NCBI GenBank assembly: GCA_003576695.1
Contig: QOZQ01000003.1
Location: 248,001 to 312,000 of the forward strand
DNA length: 64,000 bases
Reading direction: 5' to 3'
Source: Taklimakanibacter lacteus
GTDB lineage: Bacteria > Pseudomonadota > Alphaproteobacteria > Rhizobiales > Aestuariivirgaceae
Shown here piece after piece: positions 15,604 through 23,218 of the stretch. The translations under genes were made by a program, and so were the position numbers. The notes under the pieces are model-generated. The model made no database searches. It had not been told where the DNA came from and saw nothing but the letters and a program-made list of their open reading frames with translations. The number at the start of each line of letters is the position of its first letter. Positions within the stretch are counted from its first letter, which is position 1.

Positions 15604-17085
15604 ATGCAAAACACGACCGCTGACCAGGCTTCCCTTCAAATCGCACCGGCCAAGGGCATTTTCATCGACAATGAGTGGCGTCCCGCCTCCTCAGGAGCGG
15701 CAATCGATGTCTATGCTCCGGCTGAGGGAACCGTCTTCGCCCGGATCGCCGCCGGAAATGTCGCCGATATCGATCGGGCGGTGGCTGCCGCGAGACAAGC
15801 CTTCGAGAGCGGCAACTGGGGCCGTCTGACGGGCGTCGAGCGTGGCCGGCTTCTGGCCAGGCTTGGCCAGCTTGTCCTCGACCATATCGACGAACTCACC
15901 CTGATCGAAGCGCGTGACACCAGCAAGCCGATGAAGCAGGCGCGCGCCGACATCCTCGCCTGTGCGCGCTACTTCGAATTCTATGGTGGTGCGGCCGATA
16001 AGTTTCACGGCGAGACCATCCCCTTCCTCAACGGCTATTTTGTCGCCACCGAGCGTGAGCCGCATGGCGTGACCGGCCACATCATACCCTGGAACTACCC
16101 GGCACAGATGTTCGGGCGCTCACTGGCGCCGGCGCTGGCGATGGGAAATGCAACCGTCATGAAGCCTGCCGAAGATGCCTGCCTGACGCCGCTTCGCCTC
16201 TGCGAGCTGGCGGCGGAGGCGGGCTTTCCGGAAGGCGCCATCAATGTCGTGCCGGGGCTGGGCACGGAGGCCGGTGCCGCCCTTATCGCGCATAAGGGCG
16301 TGGATTTCCTGTCCTTCACCGGGAGTCCGGAAGTCGGCGTCCTCGTCCAGAGCGAAGCGGCGAGGAACCATATCGGTTGCACGCTCGAGCTCGGCGGCAA
16401 ATCTCCGCAGATTGTCTTCGCCGATGTCGATCTCGACGCCGCCCTCCCGAGCCTCGTCAATGCGATCGTCCAGAATGCCGGCCAGACCTGCTCGGCGGGC
16501 GCGCGCTTACTGGTGGAGAAGGGCGGCTATGATCGCATCGTCACGGCGGTGGTCGAACGCTTCGCCAGGCTGAGGGCCGGCACACCCGAGATGGATCTCG
16601 ATCTCGGCGCCCTCATCAGTCGACGGCAGCATGAGCGGGTCGAGAGATTCACCACCCGTGCCGCGGCTGACGCGATTCCACTGCTGGCGGAAGGCGGCAT
16701 CGCAGAAGGTGTGCCCAGTGCCGGCTATTTTGTCACGCCCAAGCTGTTCGGCCCGGTGCCGCGATCGAATATCCTGGCGCGCGAGGAGGTGTTTGGCCCG
16801 GTTCTGTCGGTCATTCCCTTCGCGGATGAGGCTGATGCGATCGTCGCCGCGAATGGCACGGATTTCGGCCTAATTGCCGGTGTGTGGAGCCAGGATGGCA
16901 AGCGTGCCTTGCGTGTCGCCCGCAAGATCAAGGGCGGCCAAGTCTATATCAATGCCTATGGCGCCGGCGGCGGCATTGAATTGCCGTTTGGCGGTGTCAA
17001 AAAGTCTGGTCACGGCCGCGAAAAGGGCATGGCGGCACTGCATGATTTCACCACGCTGAAGACACTGGTTGTCAAACACGACTGA
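15604..17085 (+). CDS. NAD(P)-dependent aldehyde dehydrogenase
   Basis: 493 residues, the standard ALDH length. Asn164 in IIPWNYP, Glu262 in TLELGGKSPQI and catalytic Cys296 in NAGQTCSAGAR are all present; EEVFGPVLSVIPF and a typical C-terminus INAYGAGGGIELPFGGVKKSGHGREKG follow. It is the last gene of the itaconate-like operon (9-base gap; GGAGACCGAT before the ATG). ALDH is not part of the known Pseudomonas itaconate operon, so it suggests that an aldehyde precursor feeds this pathway here. Substrate unknown. Confidence 0.9.
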   Translation: MQNTTADQASLQIAPAKGIFIDNEWRPASSGAAIDVYAPAEGTVFARIAAGNVADIDRAVAAARQAFESGNWGRLTGVERGRLLARLGQLVLDHIDELTLIEARDTSKPMKQARADILACARYFEFYGGAADKFHGETIPFLNGYFVATEREPHGVTGHIIPWNYPAQMFGRSLAPALAMGNATVMKPAEDACLTPLRLCELAAEAGFPEGAINVVPGLGTEAGAALIAHKGVDFLSFTGSPEVGVLVQSEAARNHIGCTLELGGKSPQIVFADVDLDAALPSLVNAIVQNAGQTCSAGARLLVEKGGYDRIVTAVVERFARLRAGTPEMDLDLGALISRRQHERVERFTTRAAADAIPLLAEGGIAEGVPSAGYFVTPKLFGPVPRSNILAREEVFGPVLSVIPFADEADAIVAANGTDFGLIAGVWSQDGKRALRVARKIKGGQVYINAYGAGGGIELPFGGVKKSGHGREKGMAALHDFTTLKTLVVKHD

Positions 17086-17602
17086 AGGGTTAGCGGTAGG
17101 CTAACCTCCATCTGGCAAGGATTTTAGCCGGCAAGGCTAATGACTCCAGTTGTCGAGGGGCACGACAAGTCAAAGACATCAGCTACTTAAGACCTATCGT
17201 GTGCCCAAAATGGGCAGCAGGAGAGTGTGCTTTTCGTGAAGAGGAGTGAACTCGTACTTCGAGAGCCGCTAGTGTCCTGAACCAGAAATTTCGCAAAATT
17301 ATAGTGATTTCGCTTGGGTGTTATAGCGGCAGAGACTTCGCCCCAGAAAGATCCGTACCTGGGAGCACCAATCAAGCCAAACTTCAGATAAGATTTTCTC
17401 TTGCAATTGCGTACGTGTTCTGTATATGTTCTAGGTCAGGTCTGACTTAAGAGGAACACCATTTTCAACCACCGAATTTGAAATAACGAAACATCAACGA
17501 AGCGCTTCCCCTCGTTCTTTGACATCGTGAAACCTGCAAGTCCCGGAGAAATCACCCGAATTCCCCGCGACACGGCATGCCTGGAGCGTCCGGCCTTGCG
17601 GC
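17086..17602. other. 517-base intergenic region with three tandem hairpins and AT-richer filler
   Basis: No convincing gene. Three consecutive stem-loops follow the ALDH stop: GGTTAGC/GCTAACC (17088-17094, 17100-17106), TTAGCC/GGCTAA (17124-17129, 17135-17140) and TTGTCG/CGACAA (17150-17155, 17163-17168). None is followed by a T-run. Further right the base composition becomes more AT-rich than the neighbours. A promoter-like TTGCAA-N16-TATATG sits at 17401-17428 on the plus strand with no gene behind it. Small open frames here have no recognisable family. Confidence 0.6.
17088..17168 (+). terminator. Tandem stem-loops at operon end
   Basis: The first hairpin starts 3 bases after the aldehyde dehydrogenase stop; two more follow within 80 bases (arms as listed for the surrounding gap). 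Position suggests transcript-end processing or termination, perhaps Rho-assisted because U-tracts are missing. The first two share the word TTAGC/GCTAA. Confidence 0.4.
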
Positions 17603-19183
17603 TTACTTGAACCACCTCGGATCGCCCGGCCGCATCACCTCGCGCGGCAGCTTGATGTCGTGCCTGGCGCGGATGAGGTCGTCGATCGACTCCGGCATGT
17701 AGTCCGGATAATAGGTGGTGAGGATCTCCATCTTGCGCGCCGTGGCGCGCTCGACGATGTCGGGCCGGCCCGCCTCGTTCCATTCCTTGGGGCTCATGCG
17801 GTTGCCGAGCTGCGGATAGATATATTCCTTCTGCATGAGCGACAGCGTCTGGTCATGGCCCAGATAATGCCCCGGCCCCTCGATACAGACATTGGCGATG
17901 ACATCGAGCGACAGCGTCTCGTCATTCACCTCGATGCCGCGCACATTGCGGTTGATCGAGCCCAGCATGTCATTGTCGATGAGCAGGCTTTCCAGGCAGA
18001 AGCCGAGCAGCGAGGCATGCATGCCGGCACTTTCATAGAGAAGGTTGATGCCGGTCATGGCCGACAGCGAGGCGGTGACGCCTTTCTCATAGCCCGCCTG
18101 CACGTCGGGCAGCTTCGAATCGCACATGCCGGCGGCCGAGCCGACGGTGAGGCGGTAGAAATGCCCCATTTGCGCGCAGGCCGCGGTGATCAAGGCCTGC
18201 TCCCCCGATCCGCCCGACATGGCGCCGGTGCGAAGGTCGGAGACGAAGGGCCATGGCCCCCAGATGGCGATGGCGCCCGGCTTGATGGCATTCACATAGG
18301 CAAGGCCCGCGAGGCATTCGGCGACCGCCTGCGCGACCGTTCCGGCAAGGGCTGCCGGCGCGGTGGCGCCCGCCTGGCCGGCCGAGAGCAGGAGCACCGG
18401 CATGCCGCCCCTGACCGCCACTTCGAGGCAGCGGCAGGCATCCTCGGCGAATTTCATCGGCGGCACGACGAAGCAGTTCGATTGCGAGATGAAGGGACGC
18501 GCCCGCCATTTCTCCTCGCCGCCCGCCACATAATGGAGAATCTCGAGGCATTCGGCGACATGCTCCGGCGCCACCATGCTGGTGCCGACATGCTTGGTCG
18601 TGCCCGCCATGCAGGCATACATGGTGTTGATGTCGAGATCATGCCCGGTAAGCATGTCGCGCGCCGTGATCGGGCGCTGGTAGAAATGGATATGCTCGCA
18701 CTGGTCGACGATGCGGGCGCAGTCATAGAGATCGACGAGAACGGAATCGCGATAGGTCCGGGTCCCGACATCGACGACATGGACGGCGGCCCCCGCGGTG
18801 CCGAAATAGACCTTGTTGCCCCAGGGCTCCATGTCGTGCTTCGGGTCGCGGCCATGGAGCACGAAGTCGCGGGCACAGTTGGCCAGTGTGTCCTCGATGA
18901 GCGCCTTGGGCAGGCACAGCCTGCCATGCTCGTTCATGAAGGCGCCCTTGGCGGTCAGGACCTCGATGCAGGAGGGAATGGCCTGGCCGAGGCCGACCTT
19001 TTCGAGCAGCGTCAGTGCCGTCTCATGGATGCGCTCCATGTCGCGCTCGCGCAAAGGCCGGTACTGGCCGCCTTCCATGCCGGGGCGGACGGCCGCTTCC
19101 TCGCGCGGAATGGGGCGGGCTCTCAGCGCCTTGCGGGCCTCGCGTCCGCCGCGCCGCCGTGAAATGTCCTCGACTGCCGTCAT
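17603..19183 (-). CDS. MttB-family (trimethylamine methyltransferase superfamily) methyltransferase, non-pyrrolysine
   Basis: 526 residues from ATG 19181-19183 (AGGAG 7 bases upstream); longer in-frame extensions upstream lack family similarity. MttB barrel features: MERIHETALTLLEKVGLGQAIPSCIEVL, HDLDINTMYACMAGTTKHVGTSMV and GPWPFVSDLRTGAMSGGSGEQALITAACAQMGHFYRLTVG. The frame has no internal UAG, so no pyrrolysine, which suggests a substrate other than trimethylamine (glycine betaine, proline betaine or carnitine in characterised relatives). The N-terminus is Arg-rich (ISRRRGGREARKALRARP). Divergent from a LysR gene with two palindromes between. More distant from the other two MttB copies in this window than they are from each other. 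Confidence 0.88.
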   Translation of the reverse strand: MTAVEDISRRRGGREARKALRARPIPREEAAVRPGMEGGQYRPLRERDMERIHETALTLLEKVGLGQAIPSCIEVLTAKGAFMNEHGRLCLPKALIEDTLANCARDFVLHGRDPKHDMEPWGNKVYFGTAGAAVHVVDVGTRTYRDSVLVDLYDCARIVDQCEHIHFYQRPITARDMLTGHDLDINTMYACMAGTTKHVGTSMVAPEHVAECLEILHYVAGGEEKWRARPFISQSNCFVVPPMKFAEDACRCLEVAVRGGMPVLLLSAGQAGATAPAALAGTVAQAVAECLAGLAYVNAIKPGAIAIWGPWPFVSDLRTGAMSGGSGEQALITAACAQMGHFYRLTVGSAAGMCDSKLPDVQAGYEKGVTASLSAMTGINLLYESAGMHASLLGFCLESLLIDNDMLGSINRNVRGIEVNDETLSLDVIANVCIEGPGHYLGHDQTLSLMQKEYIYPQLGNRMSPKEWNEAGRPDIVERATARKMEILTTYYPDYMPESIDDLIRARHDIKLPREVMRPGDPRWFK

Positions 19184-19293
19184 CTGAAGCTCCTCGCGCC
19201 TGTCCCGGAAAACTGGATCACGCGCCAATTTCATTTCGGCGGAATGTGCTCCGTTCGCCCGGGAATCGTAAGCCTCAATCTTATCGGGCCACA

Positions 19294-19310
19294 GGTGAAA
19301 ACAATTCACC
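19294..19310. promoter_or_regulatory. 17-base palindrome in divergent MttB/LysR promoter region
   Basis: GGTGAA (19294-19299) and TTCACC (19305-19310) with a 5-base spacer form a perfect dyad between the divergent MttB and LysR genes. A further GGTGAA occurs near 19391. Candidate regulator site; which protein binds is unknown. Confidence 0.45.
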
Positions 19311-19342
19311 ACAATTCCGGCTTTGTTTCCGTTTGATCCACT

Positions 19343-19367
19343 TAACACCCATATTTTCAAGGTGTTA
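19343..19367. promoter_or_regulatory. TAACACC-N11-GGTGTTA dyad, candidate LysR operator
   Basis: Perfect 7-base arms at 19343-19349 and 19361-19367 separated by 11 bases, 35 bases before the LysR start and in the shared control region of the divergent MttB gene. Spacing and symmetry fit the LTTR T-N11-A rule (A/T flanks included), so autoregulation with control of the MttB gene is plausible. Confidence 0.55.
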
Positions 19368-19401
19368 TAGGAGCGGTCGCTGGATTTTCTGGTGAACTGA
19401 C

Positions 19402-20316
19402 TTGCCCCGTCGCGACCTTCCCCCTTTACGCGCCCTCACCGCCTTCGAGGCCGCCGCCAGGCTCGGCTCCTTCCGGCTGGCCGCCGCCGAGCTCGGCATC
19501 ACCCGTTCCGCCGTCAGCCACCAGGTCAAGGCGCTGGAGCAGCAGCTGGGCCTGCAGCTCTTCAAGCGCGATGCCAGGCGCGCCGAGCTCACCCAGGCCG
19601 GCCATGCCTATTTTCCCCCGGTGCGCGACGCCTTCGACCAGATCGAGGCGCAGACGCGCAATTTGCGTCCGATCGTCGCCGACAATGAGCTCACCATCCA
19701 GGTCTATGTGACGGTGGCGCTCAAATGGCTGATCCCGCGTTTGCATGATTTCGAGCGCCGCTATCCCGACATGAAAGTCAAATTGTCGACCGCCTATTTC
19801 GACTGGGATTTCGACGAGACCAATGTCGATTGCGGCATCGTGCTGGCGCGCAACCGGTCGCCCGGCCACAATTACCGCCCGCTCTTCCGCTCGCTCCTGA
19901 CGCCGGTCTGCGCGCCCGATCTCATGAAGGGCGCCAATGCGCTGAAGACGCCGGCCGATCTCAAGAAGCACAAGCTGCTTTATGTCTATACCGCCGAGGA
20001 GGACTGGCGCCTGTGGCTCGAAGGGGCAGGGGTGAAGAATATCGAGCTCTCCGACCGGCTGGCTTTCGACAGCTATATCCTGGCCCAGGAAGCCGCGATC
20101 GACGGCAGGGGGCTCGCCATGACCATCGGCCCCTTCGCCACCGATGAGATCCGCATGGGCCGGCTCGTCCAGCCCTTCCCGTTGCTGGTGCCGCACCGGC
20201 ACCGCTGGCAATTCGCCTGCAAGGCCGAGGACAAGCTCAAGCCCAAGATCAAGCGGTTCGAGGACTGGCTGGTCAAGCAGGTGGCGGCCGACCCCAATCT
20301 CGCGGCCTATCGCTGA
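19402..20316 (+). CDS. LysR-family regulator (GcvA-like)
   Basis: 304 residues from a TTG start. Opening PRRDLPPLRALTAFEAAARLGSFRLAAAELGITRSAVSHQVKALEQQLGLQLF is the HTH domain of the GcvA subgroup; a periplasmic-binding-like effector domain follows (about 95-295). It stands between a divergent MttB gene and, 22 bases downstream, a second MttB gene in its own direction, so it is the likely regulator of both. GcvA relatives sense amino-acid-like ligands; here a methylated amine or its demethylated product is a reasonable guess. Confidence 0.9.
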   Translation: MPRRDLPPLRALTAFEAAARLGSFRLAAAELGITRSAVSHQVKALEQQLGLQLFKRDARRAELTQAGHAYFPPVRDAFDQIEAQTRNLRPIVADNELTIQVYVTVALKWLIPRLHDFERRYPDMKVKLSTAYFDWDFDETNVDCGIVLARNRSPGHNYRPLFRSLLTPVCAPDLMKGANALKTPADLKKHKLLYVYTAEEDWRLWLEGAGVKNIELSDRLAFDSYILAQEAAIDGRGLAMTIGPFATDEIRMGRLVQPFPLLVPHRHRWQFACKAEDKLKPKIKRFEDWLVKQVAADPNLAAYR

Positions 20317-20338
20317 CATCACGACGGATCATCCGACC

Positions 20339-21904
20339 ATGGAAAGCTCGCTCGAAACCTCAAGCTCCCCGCAGCGCCGCCGCCGGGAAGGCCGCCGTGG
20401 TGGAGACTCCGCCGCCCATGCCAGGGGCATCGCGCAATTGCCGCGCCGCAAGAGCCGGCGCCGCTTTCCCGCCATGGAGATCATCTCGGCCGATGAGGTT
20501 GAGGCCATCCACAATGCCTCGCTCACCGTGCTCGAAGATATCGGCATGGACTTCACGCTGCCCGAGGCGCGCGACCTCCTCGCCAGGGCCGGCGCCAGGA
20601 TCGAGGGCGAGCGCGTGCGCTTCGACCGTCATATGGTCGAGGAGCTGATCGCCTCGGCGCCGCAGGACTTTATGTTCCACGCCCGCAACCCCGAGAACAG
20701 CTTCAAGGTGGGCGGGCGGGCCATGACCTTCGGCACCGTCGGCAGCCCGCCCAACAGCGCCGATCTCGACAATGGCAGGCGGGCCGGCAATCATGCCGAC
20801 TATCGCAATTTCCTGAAGCTCGCCCAGTATTTCAACTGCATCGGCTTCATCTCGGGCTATCCGGTCGAGCCGATCGACCTGCATGCGTCGATCCGCCATC
20901 TCGAAGCCCTGCGCGACATGGCGGTACTGACCGACAAGCCCTTCCATGCCTATTCGCTGGGCAAGGAGCGCATCTGCGACGGCATCGAGATCGCCCGCAT
21001 CGCGCGCGGCATCTCGCAGGAGCAGCTCGAGAAAGAGCCCTCGCTCTTCACCATCGTCAACACCAATTCGCCGCTCAAGCTCGATTCACCGATGTTGCGC
21101 GGCATCATGGAAATGTCGTCACGTAACCAGATCGTCTGCGTGACGCCCTTCACCCTCGCCGGCGCCATGGCGCCGGTCACCGTCGCGGGCGCGGTGGTCG
21201 AGCAGAATGCCGAGGCGCTGGCCGGAATGGCCTTCACCCAGCTGGTGCGCAAGGGCTCGCCTTTCATCTATGGCGGCTTCACCTCCAATGTCGACATGAA
21301 GTCGGGGGCGCCCGCTTTCGGCACGCCCGAATATATGAAAGCCTGCATTGTCGGCGGCCAGATGGCGCGCCGCTATAATGTGCCTTACCGCACCTCCAAT
21401 ACCTGTGCCGCCAATGCCGTCGACGCCCAGGCCGCCTATGAGAGCGTCTTCTCGCTCTGGGGCGTCACCATGGGCGGCGGCAATTTCATCATGCATGGCG
21501 CGGGGTGGCTGGAAGGCGGACTTGTCGCCAGCTTCGAGAAATTCGTCCTCGACTGCGACCTCATCCAGATGGTCATGGAGTTCCTCGAGCCGCTGGCGAC
21601 GGACGAGGACGCGCTCGGCATCGAGGCCATTCGCGAAGTGGGGCCGGGCGGCCATTTCTTCGGCGCCGCCCATACGCTGGCGCGTTATGAGACGGCCTTC
21701 TATGCGCCGATGATCTCCGACTGGCGCAACAACCAGCAATGGCTCGCCGCCGGCAAGCCCGAGGCCTGGCAGAAGGCGAACCAGCTCTACAAGCAGGCGC
21801 TCGCCGATTATCGCGAGCCCGCCATGGACCAGGCGATCCGTGCCGAGCTCGACGAATTCGTCGAGCGCCGCAAGCGCGAAGGCGGCGCGCCGACCGATTT
21901 TTAG
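20339..21904 (+). CDS. MttB-family methyltransferase, non-pyrrolysine (second copy)
   Basis: 521 residues from ATG 20339. The first 45 residues are unusually basic (RRRREGRRGG, then PRRKSRRRF). The barrel follows: EVEAIHNASLTVLEDIGMDFTLPEARDLLARAGARIEGERVRF, VTPFTLAGAMAPVTVAGAVVEQNAEALAG, IYGGFTSNVDMKSGAPAFGTPEYMKA and GPGGHFFGAAHTLARYETAFYAP. No in-frame UAG. Long identical stretches are shared with the copy at 24133, so these two are close paralogues. Predicted: cobalamin-dependent demethylation of a quaternary amine with transfer to a corrinoid protein. Confidence 0.88.
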   Translation: MESSLETSSSPQRRRREGRRGGDSAAHARGIAQLPRRKSRRRFPAMEIISADEVEAIHNASLTVLEDIGMDFTLPEARDLLARAGARIEGERVRFDRHMVEELIASAPQDFMFHARNPENSFKVGGRAMTFGTVGSPPNSADLDNGRRAGNHADYRNFLKLAQYFNCIGFISGYPVEPIDLHASIRHLEALRDMAVLTDKPFHAYSLGKERICDGIEIARIARGISQEQLEKEPSLFTIVNTNSPLKLDSPMLRGIMEMSSRNQIVCVTPFTLAGAMAPVTVAGAVVEQNAEALAGMAFTQLVRKGSPFIYGGFTSNVDMKSGAPAFGTPEYMKACIVGGQMARRYNVPYRTSNTCAANAVDAQAAYESVFSLWGVTMGGGNFIMHGAGWLEGGLVASFEKFVLDCDLIQMVMEFLEPLATDEDALGIEAIREVGPGGHFFGAAHTLARYETAFYAPMISDWRNNQQWLAAGKPEAWQKANQLYKQALADYREPAMDQAIRAELDEFVERRKREGGAPTDF

Positions 21905-21905
21905 T

Positions 21906-22012
21906 CCGTCATTCCGGCGAAAGTGACGACCATTGACCGTCATTCCGGCGGAAGCCGGGACCCAATGACTAGAATCAGCCGGGCGGTGGTCCCGGCTTTC
22001 GCCGGGATGACA
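21906..22012. repeat. REP-like palindromic intergenic repeat
   Basis: GTCATTCCGGCGGAAGCCGG (from 21939) pairs with CCGGCTTTCGCCGGGATGAC (ending 22011) to give a long imperfect hairpin of 25-base arms. A truncated extra copy (GTCATTCCGGCGAAAG) begins at 21908. This class of GTCATTCC...GGAATGAC-like element is widespread between genes of alphaproteobacteria. It lies between converging genes and may stop or stabilise transcripts. Confidence 0.75.
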
Positions 22013-22029
22013 GAGTGGAGTGTGGGGCT

Positions 22030-22632
22030 CTACGCGGCGGCCCGTGCGTCCTCGCTGCGCGCGGCCTTGGTGGCCCTGGCCCACCAGGCAAGCTCGTCCA
22101 GCATCGCCTTGGCCGAGGGGAGGATGGCCTCTTCGACGGCCGAAATGGGCTGGTTGCCCATCATCGGATGGATCTTGGCGAATTCCGAGCCGCCGATATG
22201 GACGCCCGAGCGCGTCGGCACCATCTGCAATTCGACATTGATGAGGCGCAGATGCTCGACCGCGCGGGCCGCCCCGACGCTGCCATAGCCGATATAGCCG
22301 GCGGGCTTGCGCATCCATTCCTTGTAGGCCTGGTCGAGGGCGTTCTTGAGCGCGCCGGTGATCGAGCGGTTATATTCGGCGACAACGAAGATATAGCCGT
22401 CGAAAGTGCCGATCTTGTTCTGCCAGGCGACCGCCCTCGGGTCCTTGCTCGGCATCCACAGATTTGACGCCGGCTCGTTGAAGAAGGGGAGATCGAAGCT
22501 CTTGAGATCGACAAGCTCGACATCGAGATCAGGATGCCCCTTGGCCAGATCGAATATCCATTCGGCGGGTTTGGGCCCCAGACGGGTGTCGCGCGTCGAG
22601 CCGATAATGACGGCAATCTTGGCCTTGGACAT
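22030..22632 (-). CDS. NADPH-dependent FMN reductase family protein
   Basis: 200 residues, flavodoxin-like fold. Phosphate-binding loop IGSTRDTRLGPKPAEW (about 10-25), YIFVVAEYNRSITGALKNALDQAYKEWMRKPAGYIGYGSVGAARAVEHL (about 80-128; the ExN motif binds the flavin). Reduces FMN, quinones or azo-type compounds with NAD(P)H. Transcribed away from an HxlR regulator, a pairing typical of redox- or electrophile-induced quinone reductases. It could also supply electrons to the neighbouring corrinoid system, which is speculative. Confidence 0.88.
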   Translation of the reverse strand: MSKAKIAVIIGSTRDTRLGPKPAEWIFDLAKGHPDLDVELVDLKSFDLPFFNEPASNLWMPSKDPRAVAWQNKIGTFDGYIFVVAEYNRSITGALKNALDQAYKEWMRKPAGYIGYGSVGAARAVEHLRLINVELQMVPTRSGVHIGGSEFAKIHPMMGNQPISAVEEAILPSAKAMLDELAWWARATKAARSEDARAAA

Positions 22633-22670
22633 AGACAGTCATCTCCATTTGTAATGATCTTGCGGTGCGG

Positions 22671-22690
22671 GAGCATGGACAATTGTGCTC
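22671..22690. promoter_or_regulatory. Palindrome in FMN-reductase/HxlR intergenic region
   Basis: GAGCA (22671-22675) and TGCTC (22686-22690) with a 10-base spacer lie between the divergent genes. A TATAGT hexamer at 22726-22731 directly precedes the HxlR ATG. Candidate HxlR operator and promoter; not proven. Confidence 0.4.
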
Positions 22691-22731
22691 TTGCAGCTAT
22701 CTTTCAAGTAGGAAGGATTTTCTTGTATAGT

Positions 22732-23136
22732 ATGGAAAACATGACTGACGAGCTCTGCAAGACGCATGCGAAGCTGCCCGAGCCGCCACCCGAGATCGAG
22801 GCGACGCTCGCGGTGCTGAGCGGCAAGTGGAAGATACTCATCCTGTGGCAGCTCATGCGCCGCGAATGCCGGTTCAACGAACTGCGCCGGGCGATCAGGG
22901 GCGTCAGCCAGCATATGCTGACCACGCAGTTGCGCGACCTTGAGCAGCACGGGATCATCAGCCGCACCGTCTTTCCGGAAGTGCCCCCCAGGGTCGAATA
23001 TGCGCTGACCGAGCATGGCGAAAGCCTGAAGAGCGTCATCCGCGTCCTTGCCGGCTGGGGCCATGAGCATCTCAAGCGGCAAGGCACATCGCGACCTCTC
23101 CGCCGGCCGAAAACCGGGCAGCTGACAAAGCTGTGA
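22732..23136 (+). CDS. HxlR-family winged-helix regulator
   Basis: 134 residues from ATG 22732; a second ATG at 22741 would give 131. HxlR signature IEATLAVLSGKWKILILWQLMRRECRFNELRRAIRGVSQHMLTTQLRDLEQHGIISRTVFPEVPPRVEYALTEHG runs through the body of the protein, quoted here only in parts. An N-terminal Cys (Cys9, DELCKTHAKL) sits where redox-sensing members keep their thiol. TATAGT immediately before ATG 22732 would place a transcript start near 22738, making ATG 22741 almost leaderless; the start is therefore uncertain. Likely represses the divergent FMN reductase until oxidised. Confidence 0.88.
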   Translation: MENMTDELCKTHAKLPEPPPEIEATLAVLSGKWKILILWQLMRRECRFNELRRAIRGVSQHMLTTQLRDLEQHGIISRTVFPEVPPRVEYALTEHGESLKSVIRVLAGWGHEHLKRQGTSRPLRRPKTGQLTKL

Positions 23137-23218
23137 AAGGCGGTCCTGAGTTGAATTGCCGTCACCCTTTTAGTTCAGGCCTGGGCATGATCTGCTCGGA
23201 CAATGGCATTGAGGTCGC

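Noticed and set aside
17271..23160. Possible insertion-sequence ends: GTGTCCTGAACC near 17274 and GGTCCTGAGTTG near 23143
   Set aside because: Only about eight bases match, there is no transposase frame between or beside them, and no target-site duplication is visible.
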